A stretch of 64,000 nucleotides of DNA. Origin: Schistocephalus solidus (taxonomy: Eukaryota; Platyhelminthes; Cestoda; Diphyllobothriidea; Diphyllobothriidae). The notes beneath the pieces are model-generated. The model had not been told where the DNA came from and did no database searches. It saw nothing but the letters and a program-made list of their open reading frames with translations. Location: the NCBI GenBank assembly GCA_017591395.1, contig WEDG01000771.1:186001-250000 (forward strand), in the 5' to 3' direction. The translations under genes were made by a program, and so were the position numbers. This document shows positions 1 through 11,039 of the stretch, in pieces; the stretch's first letter is position 1, and the number at the start of each line of letters is the position of its first letter.

Positions 1-991
1 CTGACCGAGGTGCGTGAGGACTGCATTTAAACAGTTTATGCTTCTTAAGCGGCAGACAAATAAACATTGGCCTGAATCATTCACTAACGCAAATTTGTTC
101 CATTACCGAGGCAACGAAACAAATAGTCAACTGGCGGTAATTTTAGAGTCGGATAACCGGAAAGAATTACAGCTCAATCTAGGAATCACATTTCGATAGG
201 TACTTTCAAGTTAAACGTTTATGCTTCAGTTAATCATTGCGCAAAACAACCATACCGCTGTGTTGGACAAAATATAAATCCTCGAATTATTCGAAATCAG
301 ATACTATTATTAAGCATAAAATCTTAGCTAGTTGAAGAAACGTCACTAGATTGGTCTTGTAAAATGCTTAATTTGGTTTCATGTTAATTTATTTAAAGTC
401 TGATTAACCTCACAAAACCTAAACTTCAAGGAAAATGTTGGATCCGTTTAATCAGAAGTAGTTGCATGTATATAATGATTGTGTATTGAATGCAGGATGA
501 CGATTGGATTTTACGCATGAGCCGAATATTATGATGTGAAAAATTTTGACGTGGAGCATTCGTGATAATCAATCAACATATGCTTTCAGTTTCAGCTGTA
601 TTTGTGCCTTACTTCATGGGGTGCGTGATATAAGCATTTTTACACATCATTGAAATAATTGTGCCTGAAGCCTACGTCTGCGTTCGAAAGTCTTTGAAAC
701 CACTCCCATAGAGACTAAATAAAGTTCATGTTTTATCATCATATGAATCGTTTTATGTGGAAACGTATTCTTACAAATCATTTGCATACTTTATTTTGTA
801 AATGCAATAGAAACCACCAGGTTTGTGATTAATTAAACTTGTGAGTGGGAAGCTTGGGAAGGTAATGCCCTTTTATAATAACTAGGAGATTATTTAAAAT
901 GTTTCAGCACAGAATGTCCTTCTTACGCTTGAATGGAAGCAAGAGAACGTTTTGATACTAAATAGCTTGATGTGCTTTGGCCCTTTAGAGT
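1..991. other. Intergenic / 3' flank of complexin
   Basis: No coding exon is supported here. It lies downstream of the complexin stop codon (complexin is on the minus strand). A minus-strand AATAAA at 790-795 is a plausible polyadenylation signal about 200 bases after the stop. The short ORFs look random. Confidence 0.5.
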
Positions 992-1175
992 TCAATTTTT
1001 AAATCCAATAAATTTGTCGATATACTTACCCAATATTGAATCTTCATTTTCAGCTGCTTTGTCTGCTTCTGCAGCAAGTTCAGCTGGTGTTTTGCGCTTT
1101 CTTCCAAGCCGCCCTTCATTACACATCATTATTTCTTCGAAGTTTATTTCTTCTTCCTTCTTTTTTTATTCCGTA
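992..1175 (-). CDS. cpx: Complexin exon 3: end of central helix and C-terminal membrane-binding region
   Basis: The acceptor AAAAG (AG at 1177-1176) precedes TACGGAATA, encoding the conserved YGI after RDK. The next A run has seven bases, so the YGIKK frame shifts away from the clearly coding frame (KEEEINFEE... to stop TGA 994-992). A second AG at 1161-1160 would join RDK in phase directly to the KEEEINF frame. The last 16 residues (EDSILGKYIDKFIGFK) form an amphipathic-looking tail resembling the ESIL... tail of vertebrate complexins 1/2. Confidence 0.85.
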
Positions 1176-2477
1176 CTTTTAAAAAAATGCAATCATTTAA
1201 GTATAAGGAAATACATGCATACTCTAATAATATTAGACTTCCAGCATGGCGTTTTTTGAATTTTCAGCAACGTGTGTTTTTGCAAACTCGAGGGCATACT
1301 TCTTTGTTTTGGAAAACGCAATCGGCAGAAAGTTTTAGGATAAATGCCATCAAATTTAAAAACTGGATCCTGAGTCTTGTATGCTAAGGAAATGGTTGCC
1401 TTGGCTTTCAGAATATCTTTCTCGTGTGAGAAGGGTGAAAACTGTAATCTTCTATTAATTACACGATGATTTCATAGTAAGTTATTTTTTGTACCAAATA
1501 AGGAATTTAGGTAAAGTAAAATACCCAAATTGCTGGCAAAAAGAAAATGCAAATGAACTTAGTGTGAATTAATACACTTTACTTAGTAATAAACATTAAA
1601 GTAGGACGAAGTTTAAGCCATTAATTTATGTCCAACCTACAACGTGCATTATTATTTTAGCAATAAACTTTGCTTTTGAATTCTTCTCACTTTGTCTCGT
1701 ATATCTTGGCGCATCACTTCACGCTCCTCTTCCATTTTTCGATGCTTCTCCTGACGCCGTTGTTCAGCTTCCCGCAGCGCCTCCTCTACTTCGGGATCGA
1801 TCTGCTTTGCTCCTGAGGACCCTCCCTCATCCTTTTTGTCTCCAAGTGCCCCTTGAGGACATTTTAGAGGAATAATTAGTTAAGATAAACGGTTCACGCC
1901 ATTTTGGCAAAACTAGATATCATATTCGCACGCGCAAGGCCAAACCATGCAACTTACCAAGGGTTCTTTCATAAAAGTCAAAATAACAAACAAATTGGGC
2001 GTGACAATACTTAACGCCAAACTCACCTACTTTAAGTAGCCAAATCTTTGCATTTTTTAATAATTTGGGCAATCGGACAGATTTTATATATTTAATATCT
2101 TGAGGCGCATACTTGACGTTGAGGTCTTGTTGCGCCACATATAACTTTACAAATAAGTTAATTCACTGATGGTTAAGGAAAATTCATACCAGTTTTTATG
2201 TCTATTTTTAACCTACATTTTCAGATAAACAGACCAGAATGCTATACCAATAGCCTCTTATTAACCTTTTCTGTGCGTCTTTTTTTGTGTTTTCTGTGCA
2301 TTTTAATAGGGGGACTTAGGTGTCTTGAGTAATTAAAACATGCTGATTAAACGTCTACGAGGAAATATTTACAATTTCTGGAAAAAAATCCTTCGATTGC
2401 TCATATTCTAAAATTGACTCACCCTTAACAGATTCAAGCTGATTTCCAATAAGCTGTTTGGCAATAAAACCAGCCAT
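992..2477 (-). CDS. cpx: Complexin gene, three coding exons, probable 1-base frame break
   Basis: Complexins are small cytosolic proteins that bind the assembled SNARE complex at synapses through a central helix and clamp or promote vesicle fusion. Seen on the minus strand: exon 1 (2477-2423) starts ATG and encodes MAGFIAKQLIGNQLESVKG, close to the invertebrate complexin N-terminus, then a GTGAGT donor. Exon 2 (1851-1691) encodes a Gly/Lys/Asp linker and the central helix EKHRKMEEEREVMRQDIRDK, then a GTGAGA donor. Exon 3 (1175-992) begins with codons for YGIKK, continues to RKRKTPAELAAEADKAAENE and ends DSILGKYIDKFIGFKN-stop. Phases agree across intron 1. Exon 3 has seven A (plus-strand T 1161-1167) where six would keep the frame and give about 132 residues, the usual family length. 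Alternatively an AG 16 bases downstream restores the frame but drops YGIKK. Family identity is from sequence recognition; expression is not known. Confidence 0.9.
1691..1851 (-). CDS. cpx: Complexin exon 2: accessory region and central SNARE-binding helix
   Basis: The acceptor is ...TCCTCAAG at 1852, followed by two bases that complete the split Gly codon from exon 1. The exon reads ALGDKKDEGG..., then IDPEVEEALREAEQRRQ and the highly conserved central helix ending RDK. The donor GTGAGA follows at 1690. Charge pattern and heptads match the family's central helix. Confidence 0.92.
2423..2477 (-). CDS. cpx: Complexin exon 1 (coding part)
   Basis: The ATG is at 2477-2475. The coding part ends with one base of a Gly codon before the donor GTGAGT at 2422-2417. 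The N-terminal hydrophobic/amphipathic segment (AGFIAKQLIG) is typical of invertebrate complexins. Confidence 0.88.
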
Positions 2478-2950
2478 GTCAGTCCACTACAAGTCAGTAA
2501 TCTGTTCAGACAGTAAATGGCCCGCCTATTTCATGCCAGTGATTTCAGAGACAGGCAAGTTGGACTCGTTTTTGAAAACCCCACAGAGACTGCGCCAATA
2601 TTACTCGCAAAGGCACCCAGAACCTATGCAGATGGTGTATTTGGGCGCATGCGTGCGTACGTGGTCTTGTCATGAACGCTGCTCAAGTCGGGCATCGCGC
2701 ATTCTGGGTTGGCGTGGATTTTGATTGGACACTGTCGAACGCCGTCCCAAAGCAATTCAAGGCCAAAGAACAGCCAACCCGGATAATTTTCCGGTCAACT
2801 GAGGTTACCATTGCTCGTCTCTTGTGCTCACTCACCAATCGACCGCGTGAGGTGGCTTACAGTACTCATAGTACTCAATTTGTTATCTACCATAGGCAAC
2901 AGCCCAAGTAAAGCTTACCAGAACCATATTCTGAGAGCTTAAAATGCAAT
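2478..2950 (-). promoter_or_regulatory. Putative complexin 5' UTR / promoter region
   Basis: This sequence upstream of the complexin ATG is less AT-rich than its surroundings. A minus-strand CCAAT pentamer sits at 2728-2724, about 250 bases upstream of the ATG. The plus-strand ORFs here carry no recognisable protein. The assignment rests on position and composition only. Confidence 0.35.
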
Positions 2951-4278
2951 GCAAAAATATTTTATTCCAAATCCTTGTTGCTCCAGACCGAAAAACATGA
3001 AGTAGAAAAATATGTGTACAAGTATCAAAAGGCCGACCCAAATCCCCGTAAATTATTTTTCTCTACATAGGTAAACTACAGCACAATATAATTTTTGTCA
3101 CAGTCACATTAAATATGAAAAATGAGCTATAAATGTAGTGAAAATACGTGCGCAGCATTGTTTGTGATGGATGATAAATCCTCTTGTTTTTACTGCTCAC
3201 TTTAAGGAGCACAGCAGATAGCAAATGTAAATGCAAATTTATTTCTTGGCTAGTAACGAAAAAGACAGTGTGAGTAATATAATACATTCTATTCTTTCCT
3301 TCTGTTAACTCGTCAGTTTATAAAAATACAAATTTAAATTTATTTTAGTAAATCTGTATTGGTCTTAGAATCAAGTACAGGGATATCTTTAGTGATCCAA
3401 CATGCTCGTTTACAATTTTATATAAATCAGCATGTTTCAGTTTTCCAACAGAGATCAGGGTTCTGACGGCAGATATATTGCATCGAAAGATTTAAGAACG
3501 TAAATATGAAAGAAAGGAACAGGATTAATAAAGGCTTTACTTTGAATTGAATTCTTATAGGATTTTACCGCAAATATTTTGAAAAGCAATAATTTTCCTT
3601 GCATTTTAGGTACTTTTTAAATTTAAAAAACCCGAAAGCTCACTACTTGGAGACGAAATTGATGGGAACGATCCCTTTACACATGAATGTTAACAGAAAA
3701 ATGAGAATAGTTTGAAAAACGTTCATCTTATCTACGAAGTCTCGAGTTTTCAGAGTTGGCACGTAAAAAATATCCTTTGTTTTTTCACTGAAACATTAAG
3801 GTACACTATAGACATAAGTAGGATCGATTTTATGGATAAACTTAAAAGAAGACACTAAAGTTAATAAATAAAACTTTCAAAATTCAGAAACGGTTTACCT
3901 CCACTTGTAAATAAGGGTTGAATTTTCTTGAACTTTGGGTTATAAATATTGACAAGGAAGGAGTATTGGTTATGTATTGTTCATTTGCTACATTACGCAA
4001 CTTTTCAGATGAATACATATGTTCATGGTCAAGATCTAGGCTCAAGCCTTCAAAGATTAACGCTTGCTCTTTTCCATCTCTCAGTTACTTCGGCGTGCAG
4101 GTTTAAAGTCCAATCAAAATATATATTTAAGGTGGTTTTATGCTGTGTTCGTGACCTTCGTGAACTACGTTTAATTAATTAGAAAAATATTAGTAGACAA
4201 CGTATCTTTTGTCAAATAGGCTCATTGACTGACTTGTAGGAATTCTGTTGGTGAATCCAGTTTTCTATTATGAGCAAA
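2951..4278. other. AT-rich stretch without supported gene
   Basis: Only short, low-complexity ORFs on both strands. No repeat family recognised. Confidence 0.5.
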
Positions 4279-4475
4279 ATGACAGTTCAACAACCGATTT
4301 CAACTAGGTCCACCGTATGATCTACGTAAGGGTGCTGCACGGATGGCGACTTGCGCGTGATTTAGTTTAAAGTGATAGGAGATTTGCGCTGCATCTATCG
4401 CACACTCCTCCTCCCCCACCTGGGCCCCGTATCCTGAGAGAGTCAAGAAGACCGAAGATGGAAAAGGGCGCTATG
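4279..4475 (+). repeat. SINE-like repeat family B, copy 1 (decayed)
   Basis: It starts GACAGTTCAACAACCGATTT and runs through ACTTGCGCGTGATTTAGTTT, GCTGCATCTATCGCACACTC and a CTCCTCCCCCACCTGGGCCC block. The same ordered blocks occur at 10199-10465 (+) and in reverse at 21057-21925 and 30427-30775. No coding capacity. The family is classed as SINE-like because the 30.4 kb copy has a target-site duplication. Confidence 0.75.
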
Positions 4476-4765
4476 AGCACAATACAGTTTATATTGCTGG
4501 TGGTTAAAGTGTTGATAAACTGAATAAAGACAGCAAGTGTCATATATTAATCATTATTTTCTTGAAGTGTTTGACTACTGTCAGTTTTTATCGAAAAATA
4601 AATACAAAATAACAAAACCTACCTTTCTAATCGTTTTAATAAATATGCTGTTGATGACCATTTTAAGTAACCAGTTCAAATCAGACTATCATAGAAGTGA
4701 ATTCCAAAGTGTGATAGTTACAAGTTATATGGAATAATTGTTTTTTTATAGAATTCAACTAACAG

Positions 4766-4954
4766 GAAAAATCAAAGAAAGCTAGAGATACTGTGAGCAC
4801 CGAACAGCTTTTTTTCCCGAGGGAACTAATAGAATGCGAATGTAATTTAGTTACCATGCCTGTCAGTTTTGATGAATCAAGAGGGTTGATTCGAAGTCCT
4901 CGAAGGGAAAATCTTAAAAAAAACAAGGAATTATTTAGCATTTACAGGCAATAA
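4766..4954 (+). CDS. Possible terminal exon, unidentified protein
   Basis: A strong acceptor context (T-rich run, TTCAACTAACAG) ends at 4765. The following frame stays open for 62 codons: EKSKKARDTVSTEQLFFPRE, then polar sequence through LIRSPRREN to ELFSIYRQ and a TAA at 4952-4954. The codon pattern and lysine/arginine/glutamate content look coding, and the upstream stop lies inside the predicted intron. No partner exon or family was recognised; chance is a real alternative. Confidence 0.4.
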   Translation, partial: EKSKKARDTVSTEQLFFPRELIECECNLVTMPVSFDESRGLIRSPRRENLKKNKELFSIYRQ

Positions 4955-6030
4955 GTAGATTAATTTCTAATCAGCGAGGTTCCTCCTGCTGCGTGCAGTT
5001 ACTTCAACAGGCGAGAAAATAGAGGGCACTTCTAAGGGGTTGAGAATTGAACTAAAAGTTAGTCACATCGCAAAACGAAAACACTCAAGGTGTGCTGTAG
5101 CGATCGACTTGACCAATTTTCATTTTTTTATCAATGTATCAGAAATAAATATCACATTTTTTTGCACGTTCATGAAAACTTAATGAATTATTTGGAAAGA
5201 AAAACGTAATGAAATATTTCAAAGCTTTGCTGATAATTTCCGGAAAGGAATAAGCAAAATGGAGGCTATTCAAAAATGCGACATTGTTTAACGATGAAGT
5301 AAAAACACTTATACGCGAAATAAGCAGCTATTAAGGGTGTATAAAAAGTGCAAGTTAAATATTTTACGTGGATAACAGTAAACATCCCGTATTTAGTAAC
5401 CTATTAGAAAGTAAGATTCACCGTTATTTATGTTTACTATAGAATATAAAATGTGAAAGTCTCTATTTTCAAGTTTTTGAAACATTCGATCGAGCAGTCT
5501 GCAATATCGAGTATGAGAAAGGCCGTTTCATGATGATGTCTTGACAGATTGATTAATGGTTGTTTTTTGCAATGGGCGCAAACCTTATTCATAAAATATT
5601 TGCACACAGAACACAATGAATTTGGTTATTCCACCGTAAAACAATCATAGTAGTGTATCAGTATATGTCATAAGTGGTTTACAGGCCTTGCATCTCCTGA
5701 CTAATTGACGGGTATTGATTTATCAATTAGCACAAAACAGCTTACCCACGTTTGGATTTCAAATATTATTGGTAAAAGCAATTTCCCTTCCGATCGCAAG
5801 GCCGGAATACCTAGTAAGCTTCTCTGACATACAATGTCATTTTTAAAGCATGAAATTTACAGTTGTTGACTGTATATTAGGCTACTTTTTCAATATCGAA
5901 AAAGAAAAGAATTTCGATTTCTCTATACCAGCCTAAAAATCCTTACTAAAACATTCAATAATGGGTATTAAAATATTCGTCCCATCTGGATAAGGAAAAT
6001 TTTAAGTGAAGAAAGAACCGGCAAAAATGA
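4955..6030. other. AT-rich stretch without supported gene
   Basis: No exon-like open frame with splice signals and no recognised repeat. Confidence 0.5.
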
Positions 6031-6039
6031 CGGAATCAA

Positions 6040-6914
6040 TAATAGAGATCTAAGAAGTCAAGTTTGGTGAACGAACGATTTCGATTATTCATCATCAGGC
6101 TTTTACAGTAATCGAAAGGAGGATAGAGTGACAAAAATTTAAATATCCAATAAACAGTAAGTATGGGGTAGAGGGTTGAGGGAAATCAGAGGTCTTGGGT
6201 TATAGTTTAGTCCTATCATGGGCAGAGGCAGGGGGAGGGGGAGGAAAAGGAAAGGAGTTGTCAGACTATTAGCTAGGTTTCCACTTCGTCGTTGTAGTGT
6301 GACGTGGCAGGTGTGAGCACGCATGCTGATTTAGTCTTCGGCCGAAGGAGTCTTAGGGCCACTGTAAACGTTTTTGCGACCATAAGGTTGGGTTGGTTAA
6401 CCGGATGGCCCCTGCCTCTGTCATTGCAAGTATCCGCTGACGCAAGAACTTAGGGTGTTTCGTCGGCACTTTATGGATGACACGGAATGCTTGGTTGACG
6501 TCTACATGGTAACCGCTGTCAACCAAATGAGCCACAATTGTGCTAGAGATGAATTTTTCCATGCCAGGCAGGATGGTACTCGTGCATCCGCTTGAATAGG
6601 TACCTAGTTGTCCAACCAATATAACCTGCCCCACTGGAGCAAGTGAAGGTTAAGATGCACACTGAAGAGGTCTGAAAGGGCAGACTATCCTTGCCTTTGA
6701 GGCGAAGAAGTGGAGTGCTTGAAAACACTAGTTTTATCTTAGCGGCTGAGTAAGTACGCACGATAGCAGTGTTTAAGCGACGATGTAGAAGTTTGATCGC
6801 TGGATCACCTTTAAAAGGCAAAGTGAGAAATAAGTCCCTCTTCTCAGACGTCCGCACACCCGATTTTGGGGAGTCTGCAGGAATAGAGCTTTCAATTTGC
6901 ATATTAAATGTCAC
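6040..6914 (-). mobile_element. Penelope-like element 1: GIY-YIG end and 3' tail (relic)
   Basis: On the minus strand 6914-6540 reads PFKGDPAIKLLHRRL... and then a GIY-YIG-type segment (CSSGAGYIGWTTRYLFKRMH) of a Penelope-like retroelement. 6634-6353 holds the C-terminal part (VDSGYHVDVNQAFRVIHKVP) in another frame. The reverse transcriptase part is missing. The tail at 6099-6077 has CTGATGA, a short GA/TC stem and GAAA, aligning with the tail of PLE 6 at 37350-37327. Both belong to the same PLE subfamily (CSCGADYIG... type). Confidence 0.75.
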
Positions 6915-7039
6915 TATGATGAATCATTTAATAATAGCTCCTCTATTTTACATTTCTTATGAAGATCTAAAGTGCACTTTCAATAAATTAATCACCCTAA
7001 GATTGCTCCTTAGTTAATTAAGGTGTGCCTAGTATGTTT

Positions 7040-7480
7040 ATGTTTCCATTCTTTAGTCTCTTTAGTTTGGGTTATAGTTTGCGGATAGGATTTGTTTTCA
7101 AGGCCCGTGAATTTTAAGAATTAGTTTGAGAGTAGGGTTATCGTTAGATTATGGGTTAGAAATTATGGCTAAGGATAAATTTTTATGGTTAGGATTAGCT
7201 TTTACAGTTATGCTCAGAGCTAACGGGTTTGTTATAAATCAGAGTGAGAACTTTTTATGGGTTGAGCTCTTGTCCTTAGGTCTAATATTAGTAATTTGTC
7301 GCTTTTAATTTCCTCAAAAATTAATCCATTAATTGGAGGTAATCAGTCACGAAGGTCTACAGGCTAAATTGAAAGTTTATACGAATATTTTGGTCAAATA
7401 ATATCATAAATAAGGGTAAGGGCTCCGGTTTGCATGTTAAGGTTAGTGATAAAGCCAACGGTTTGGGTTTGGACACGTTT
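7040..7480. repeat. Degenerate GGTTAG-rich, telomere-like simple repeat
   Basis: Scattered GGGTTA / GGTTAG words (around 7071, 7135, 7151, 7188, 7261 and 7411-7470) suggest a decayed TTAGGG-like array. No uninterrupted run survives. A similar block lies at 63480-63660 on the opposite strand. Confidence 0.4.
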
Positions 7481-7574
7481 GTCCTACTTTTAACAATCTG
7501 ATACCTATCAGCCCTAACGATTACCTTTGGCGAGCGTGTTTTCAGCCCATTTACCGTCAGCTGCCACGTCATCT

Positions 7575-9529
7575 GTTAGTTCTCCTCTCTTTTTTTAGGT
7601 TATTTAGAGCATTTAAACAACTTTATTAGTTACTTTGTTATTTGTAATCAATTTCTTCAAGAGTCCTCAGTTTATCGTCCCCCTTTGTCCGAACTGTAAA
7701 CTTTTTTGTACCACCAGTTCTTCGGTGGGGTATTCTAATTGGACTTACAGAGTATATCATCAAAATATATTCTGCTCATCTAATCTATGTTTAGAACAGC
7801 ACCCAAATCCGAAAGAGTTTCTACTAATAGGTCTCAGTCTGTTAAACTTTATCTATCTTCATTCTCCTGAAGTAACGGAATCGATATTCAAAGGTGGATA
7901 AGCTTAAATTAGTCATTCATGCCCGAACGAAGTAGCCCTCAGGAACGCGTTTTACTCCTAATCCGCTTATGTGCCTGGGACGCTATAACTTATTTTAACA
8001 ATTTGTTGCTTTCCAAGATGCTGTCTCAGACAATGTTTGACCTCCGTCTCTTATCTGTGATCGTACGGTTGTCCACAAAATATTAATTCACCTCTTAAGT
8101 TATCAAAGGTTTTTGCTTAGCTGAGTTCAGTATGGCTTCGGAATTATAGCGTTGGCAATAAGTTGGTCACTTTTTTTCAAATATTTGGATAAATAAACTC
8201 AAGGTTCAGTTTATTTTGCAGCATGATGTGGACGCTAATCTTTAAGGATTTAGGCTTTATTGCATTTCTAGTTCACAGAGTGCTTTTCCCTCTCATATCA
8301 TTGGTCAGTGATTTGTTTAAAGTTGTTTGCTGTTCAATGTTGGGTTTACGTAGATTTAATTAACTCAGTTGACCTAATTCTGGATAACTTGAAGGCCTCA
8401 CTGGAAGTCGTGCGTTCAATCGCATTTGAATCAAGTTAGCAGCCCAGCCGCCGCAGCGCATGGAACACTCCAATTCTCATGCAATAAGTTGGAGATCCAA
8501 GCACGATTTTCTAAGCATTCAAACTTGAATCCACTGGCACACTTAATTCATACGCTTTGGTTTTTGAAACTAAATTTATGTAAACGCCTGAGCTGACGTT
8601 CTCCAAGTATACTCTACATATGTCAATTCAACAGCAGACTAATAATATTTTTGTAGATTATTTGAAATTTGGTTTGTTAATAACACTTAAGTACCCTTTA
8701 TTTTGGATTTTCAAATTGAGCTTGTGCGCTTTTTTCAGGGGAATTAAGGCAAGTGACGAATACGGTTTGTTGTTTTCAGAAACTAAACAGAGGAAACTTT
8801 GGGCATGAATGGTTTCATTTTTTCCATTTTCTGTTTTGTGACTAAGAATGGAAAGAGTTCAAAATAGTTATTACAAGGTAGTGGACCAATTTCATAAATT
8901 TTATGAAAACTGCTAATGAAATCTTTAATGCAATTCAATATCACGCAACTTCACTTAACTTCTGCTTATCCTTCTGTACACTAAATATTAAAATAAGGTA
9001 TTTGAGGAGTGACTTTCGTCTATTTATCTTGACTGCGTGGCAGAAGTTAGTATTTGTGCTTGTGTTTTCAGCTCGGGCTCTAGAGCCCGTCGGCCTTATT
9101 TGACGTTAACTCTTAGAAGAATTTTAAAACTTTCGAAAAATTCCAGTTATTGTTCACTGCTATTAATCCAGTAGAAGGGTAGGTAGATCTCTATTTTTTA
9201 TTGTACAAAACGCTGGCATATCTAATAATATGTCATAATTCACATAAGTTAATGTCCTTTGCTAAACTGATAGAGGAAAATTTGCAACTTGGAGGACAGA
9301 CAGTGCAACTAATATAATTAGCAGAAATGGCGTTTTGGGAAAACTAGGAATCTTTTTTGGTACGTTTTCGACGCTGGTTTCCCAGGTTGTCATCAGAAAC
9401 CGGTCACCATTTCAAACGCGCTTAAAATTCGTTAAAAATTTGGTATTTGCACTAATAAGCAGCCACCGTGTTTTTTTCAGTCTATATTTATTGGTTCTCG
9501 TGTCTTTCATTTTTTCCCGAAATTTTGTA
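7575..9529. other. AT-rich stretch without supported gene
   Basis: No conserved coding segment seen. It contains one 16-bp perfect palindrome at 9074-9089 (CGGGCTCTAGAGCCCG). Confidence 0.5.
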
Positions 9530-10165
9530 CATGACATCTAAGTCAATGTGCCAATTGATGCATGAATCATTGGCGTGCATGGGCTCGAGCAACTCAAAAT
9601 GTTTTTGGAGGGGAAGACTCCGACGAGGCAAGTTTTTTCCCAGGCAGAGGTATTCCTGTAGCAAGGGTGTGCATGGCCAATGCGGACAGATAGTTGTGTC
9701 TCTTGATGGTACTTATGCTCCACTCGGTAGCTTTGTTCCTCAGGGCAGTCCTTTTTTGTTCGATAAAACAGACTGATGACGGTACTCCTCTTGTGGAAGA
9801 TTGGGCTGCTGCTCTCATAGTGTATGATTATTTCCACGTATGTTACTTTGCAGTAATTGTACGTGTGTAATTTTCCACCAGTCTTATGCTGTACAAGAAA
9901 ATCCAGAAAGGAAAGGTTACCGTTAATTTCTTTATCGAGTGAGCAATTAATTCCCGGAATGGTCGATTTGATGGTGATGTAGAGCCTTTCCGTTTAATAA
10001 TTTTTTAACGAAAGTATTATATTCTACATATCTTACCCACAGCTTAGGGTTAACTGATAAAAGAGCCATGGATTCCAGTTTCCGCATGGTCAATTTGACA
10101 AAATAGTCAGATGTTGGTGACCCCATTGGAGTTCCTTTTATTTGGTGATATTATTGGTCAAACTA
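9530..10165 (-). mobile_element. Penelope-like element 2: RT palm to C-terminus (relic)
   Basis: Reading the minus strand from 10165: KGTPMGSPTSDYF (the conserved PLE RT block), then WVRYVEYNTFV, where the catalytic YVDD has become YVEY. Stops and frameshifts follow. Near 9590-9535 the frame reads ELLEPMHANDSCINWHIDLD, the C-terminal PLE motif also present in PLE 4 at 17.95 kb. The GIY-YIG domain is largely lost. Clearly dead. Confidence 0.75.
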
Positions 10166-10198
10166 AAAAGTTGGCTTCTAGACTGAGATTTATGAGTG

Positions 10199-10465
10199 AT
10201 GACAGTTCAACCGTCGATTTCGACTAGGTCAACCGTATGCTCCACACAAGGTGGTGCAGGGACGGTGACTTGCGCGTGAATTAGTTTTAAGTGATATTTG
10301 TCTTGCGCTGCAGCTATCGTACTCTCTCCTCCTCCCAACCTGAGCCCGGTGTCAAGAGAAACTCAAGAAAACCGGGGATGGGAGAGGGCACAGGTGGCTG
10401 GCGCGGACGGAGCCGCCCCTGGGTGTACGACCACACCTGGCTCAGATCCCACGGAGTGGGAGTGC
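10199..10465 (+). repeat. SINE-like repeat family B, copy 2
   Basis: It begins ATGACAGTTCAACCGTCGAT and keeps the full ordered block series: GTGCAGGGACGGTGACTTGC, GCGCTGCAGCTATCGTACTC, CTCCTCCTCCCAACC, then GGGAGAGGGCACAGGTGGCT. It abuts PLE 2 on the left. Confidence 0.8.
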
Positions 10466-10469
10466 CGTA

Positions 10470-10960
10470 AAGGTCATATTAAAAAGGAGCCATTGCAGCC
10501 TGAACTCTCAGTCCGCCAGTCAGCCAATCCACACAAAACACACATTGGGCTGACCACGCGGTCCGAGTTATCCCGTCAGTTGGCAACTTTCCAAACCATA
10601 GCTTTTAGCGCACGGTGATAGTTTCAAGCGCGTCAGATTATTTATAGTGAGGAAAATGCGCTGAGCTGTTGACCTCACTCTCTCCCTCAGCCCCACAATT
10701 AGACTACCATCTGAGCCAGTCAGTTGTCTGAGGTGGGAGTGGGCGCATTGGCTGATGGGTCAGCGTACCCGTCTTCGCGCGCCACAGCACGACCTGCCCC
10801 CATAACGCACACACCAAGATTTACTTACTCAGGGGATATGGAGGAGCCATCGCCCTCTGACTCCCAGTCCACTGGTCAGTCACGCGACACACACAGCACA
10901 TACACTGGGCCGACGGCGTGCTCTGGTGTAAGCGTCAGATTGGCAGCCTAACAAGCCAAG
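10470..10960. repeat. Repeat-derived sequence, possibly 3' tail of the minus-strand LINE
   Basis: 10613-10668 matches, in reverse, the 3' end of the plus-strand zinc-finger LINE (about 26325-26375) and a segment at 29000-29055. This suggests the minus-strand LINE extends to about 10615 with insertions. The remaining sequence carries no recognised protein. Confidence 0.4.
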
Positions 10961-11039
10961 GTTTATAGGAAATCGGGATATTCTCAAGTACGTGATTATG
11001 GTGAACGTGGTGTCTATGTTTGAGTGTAGATAGTGTGCG

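Noticed and set aside
338..350. GAAACGTC as a hammerhead remnant
   Set aside because: No CTGATGA box or pairing stem nearby.
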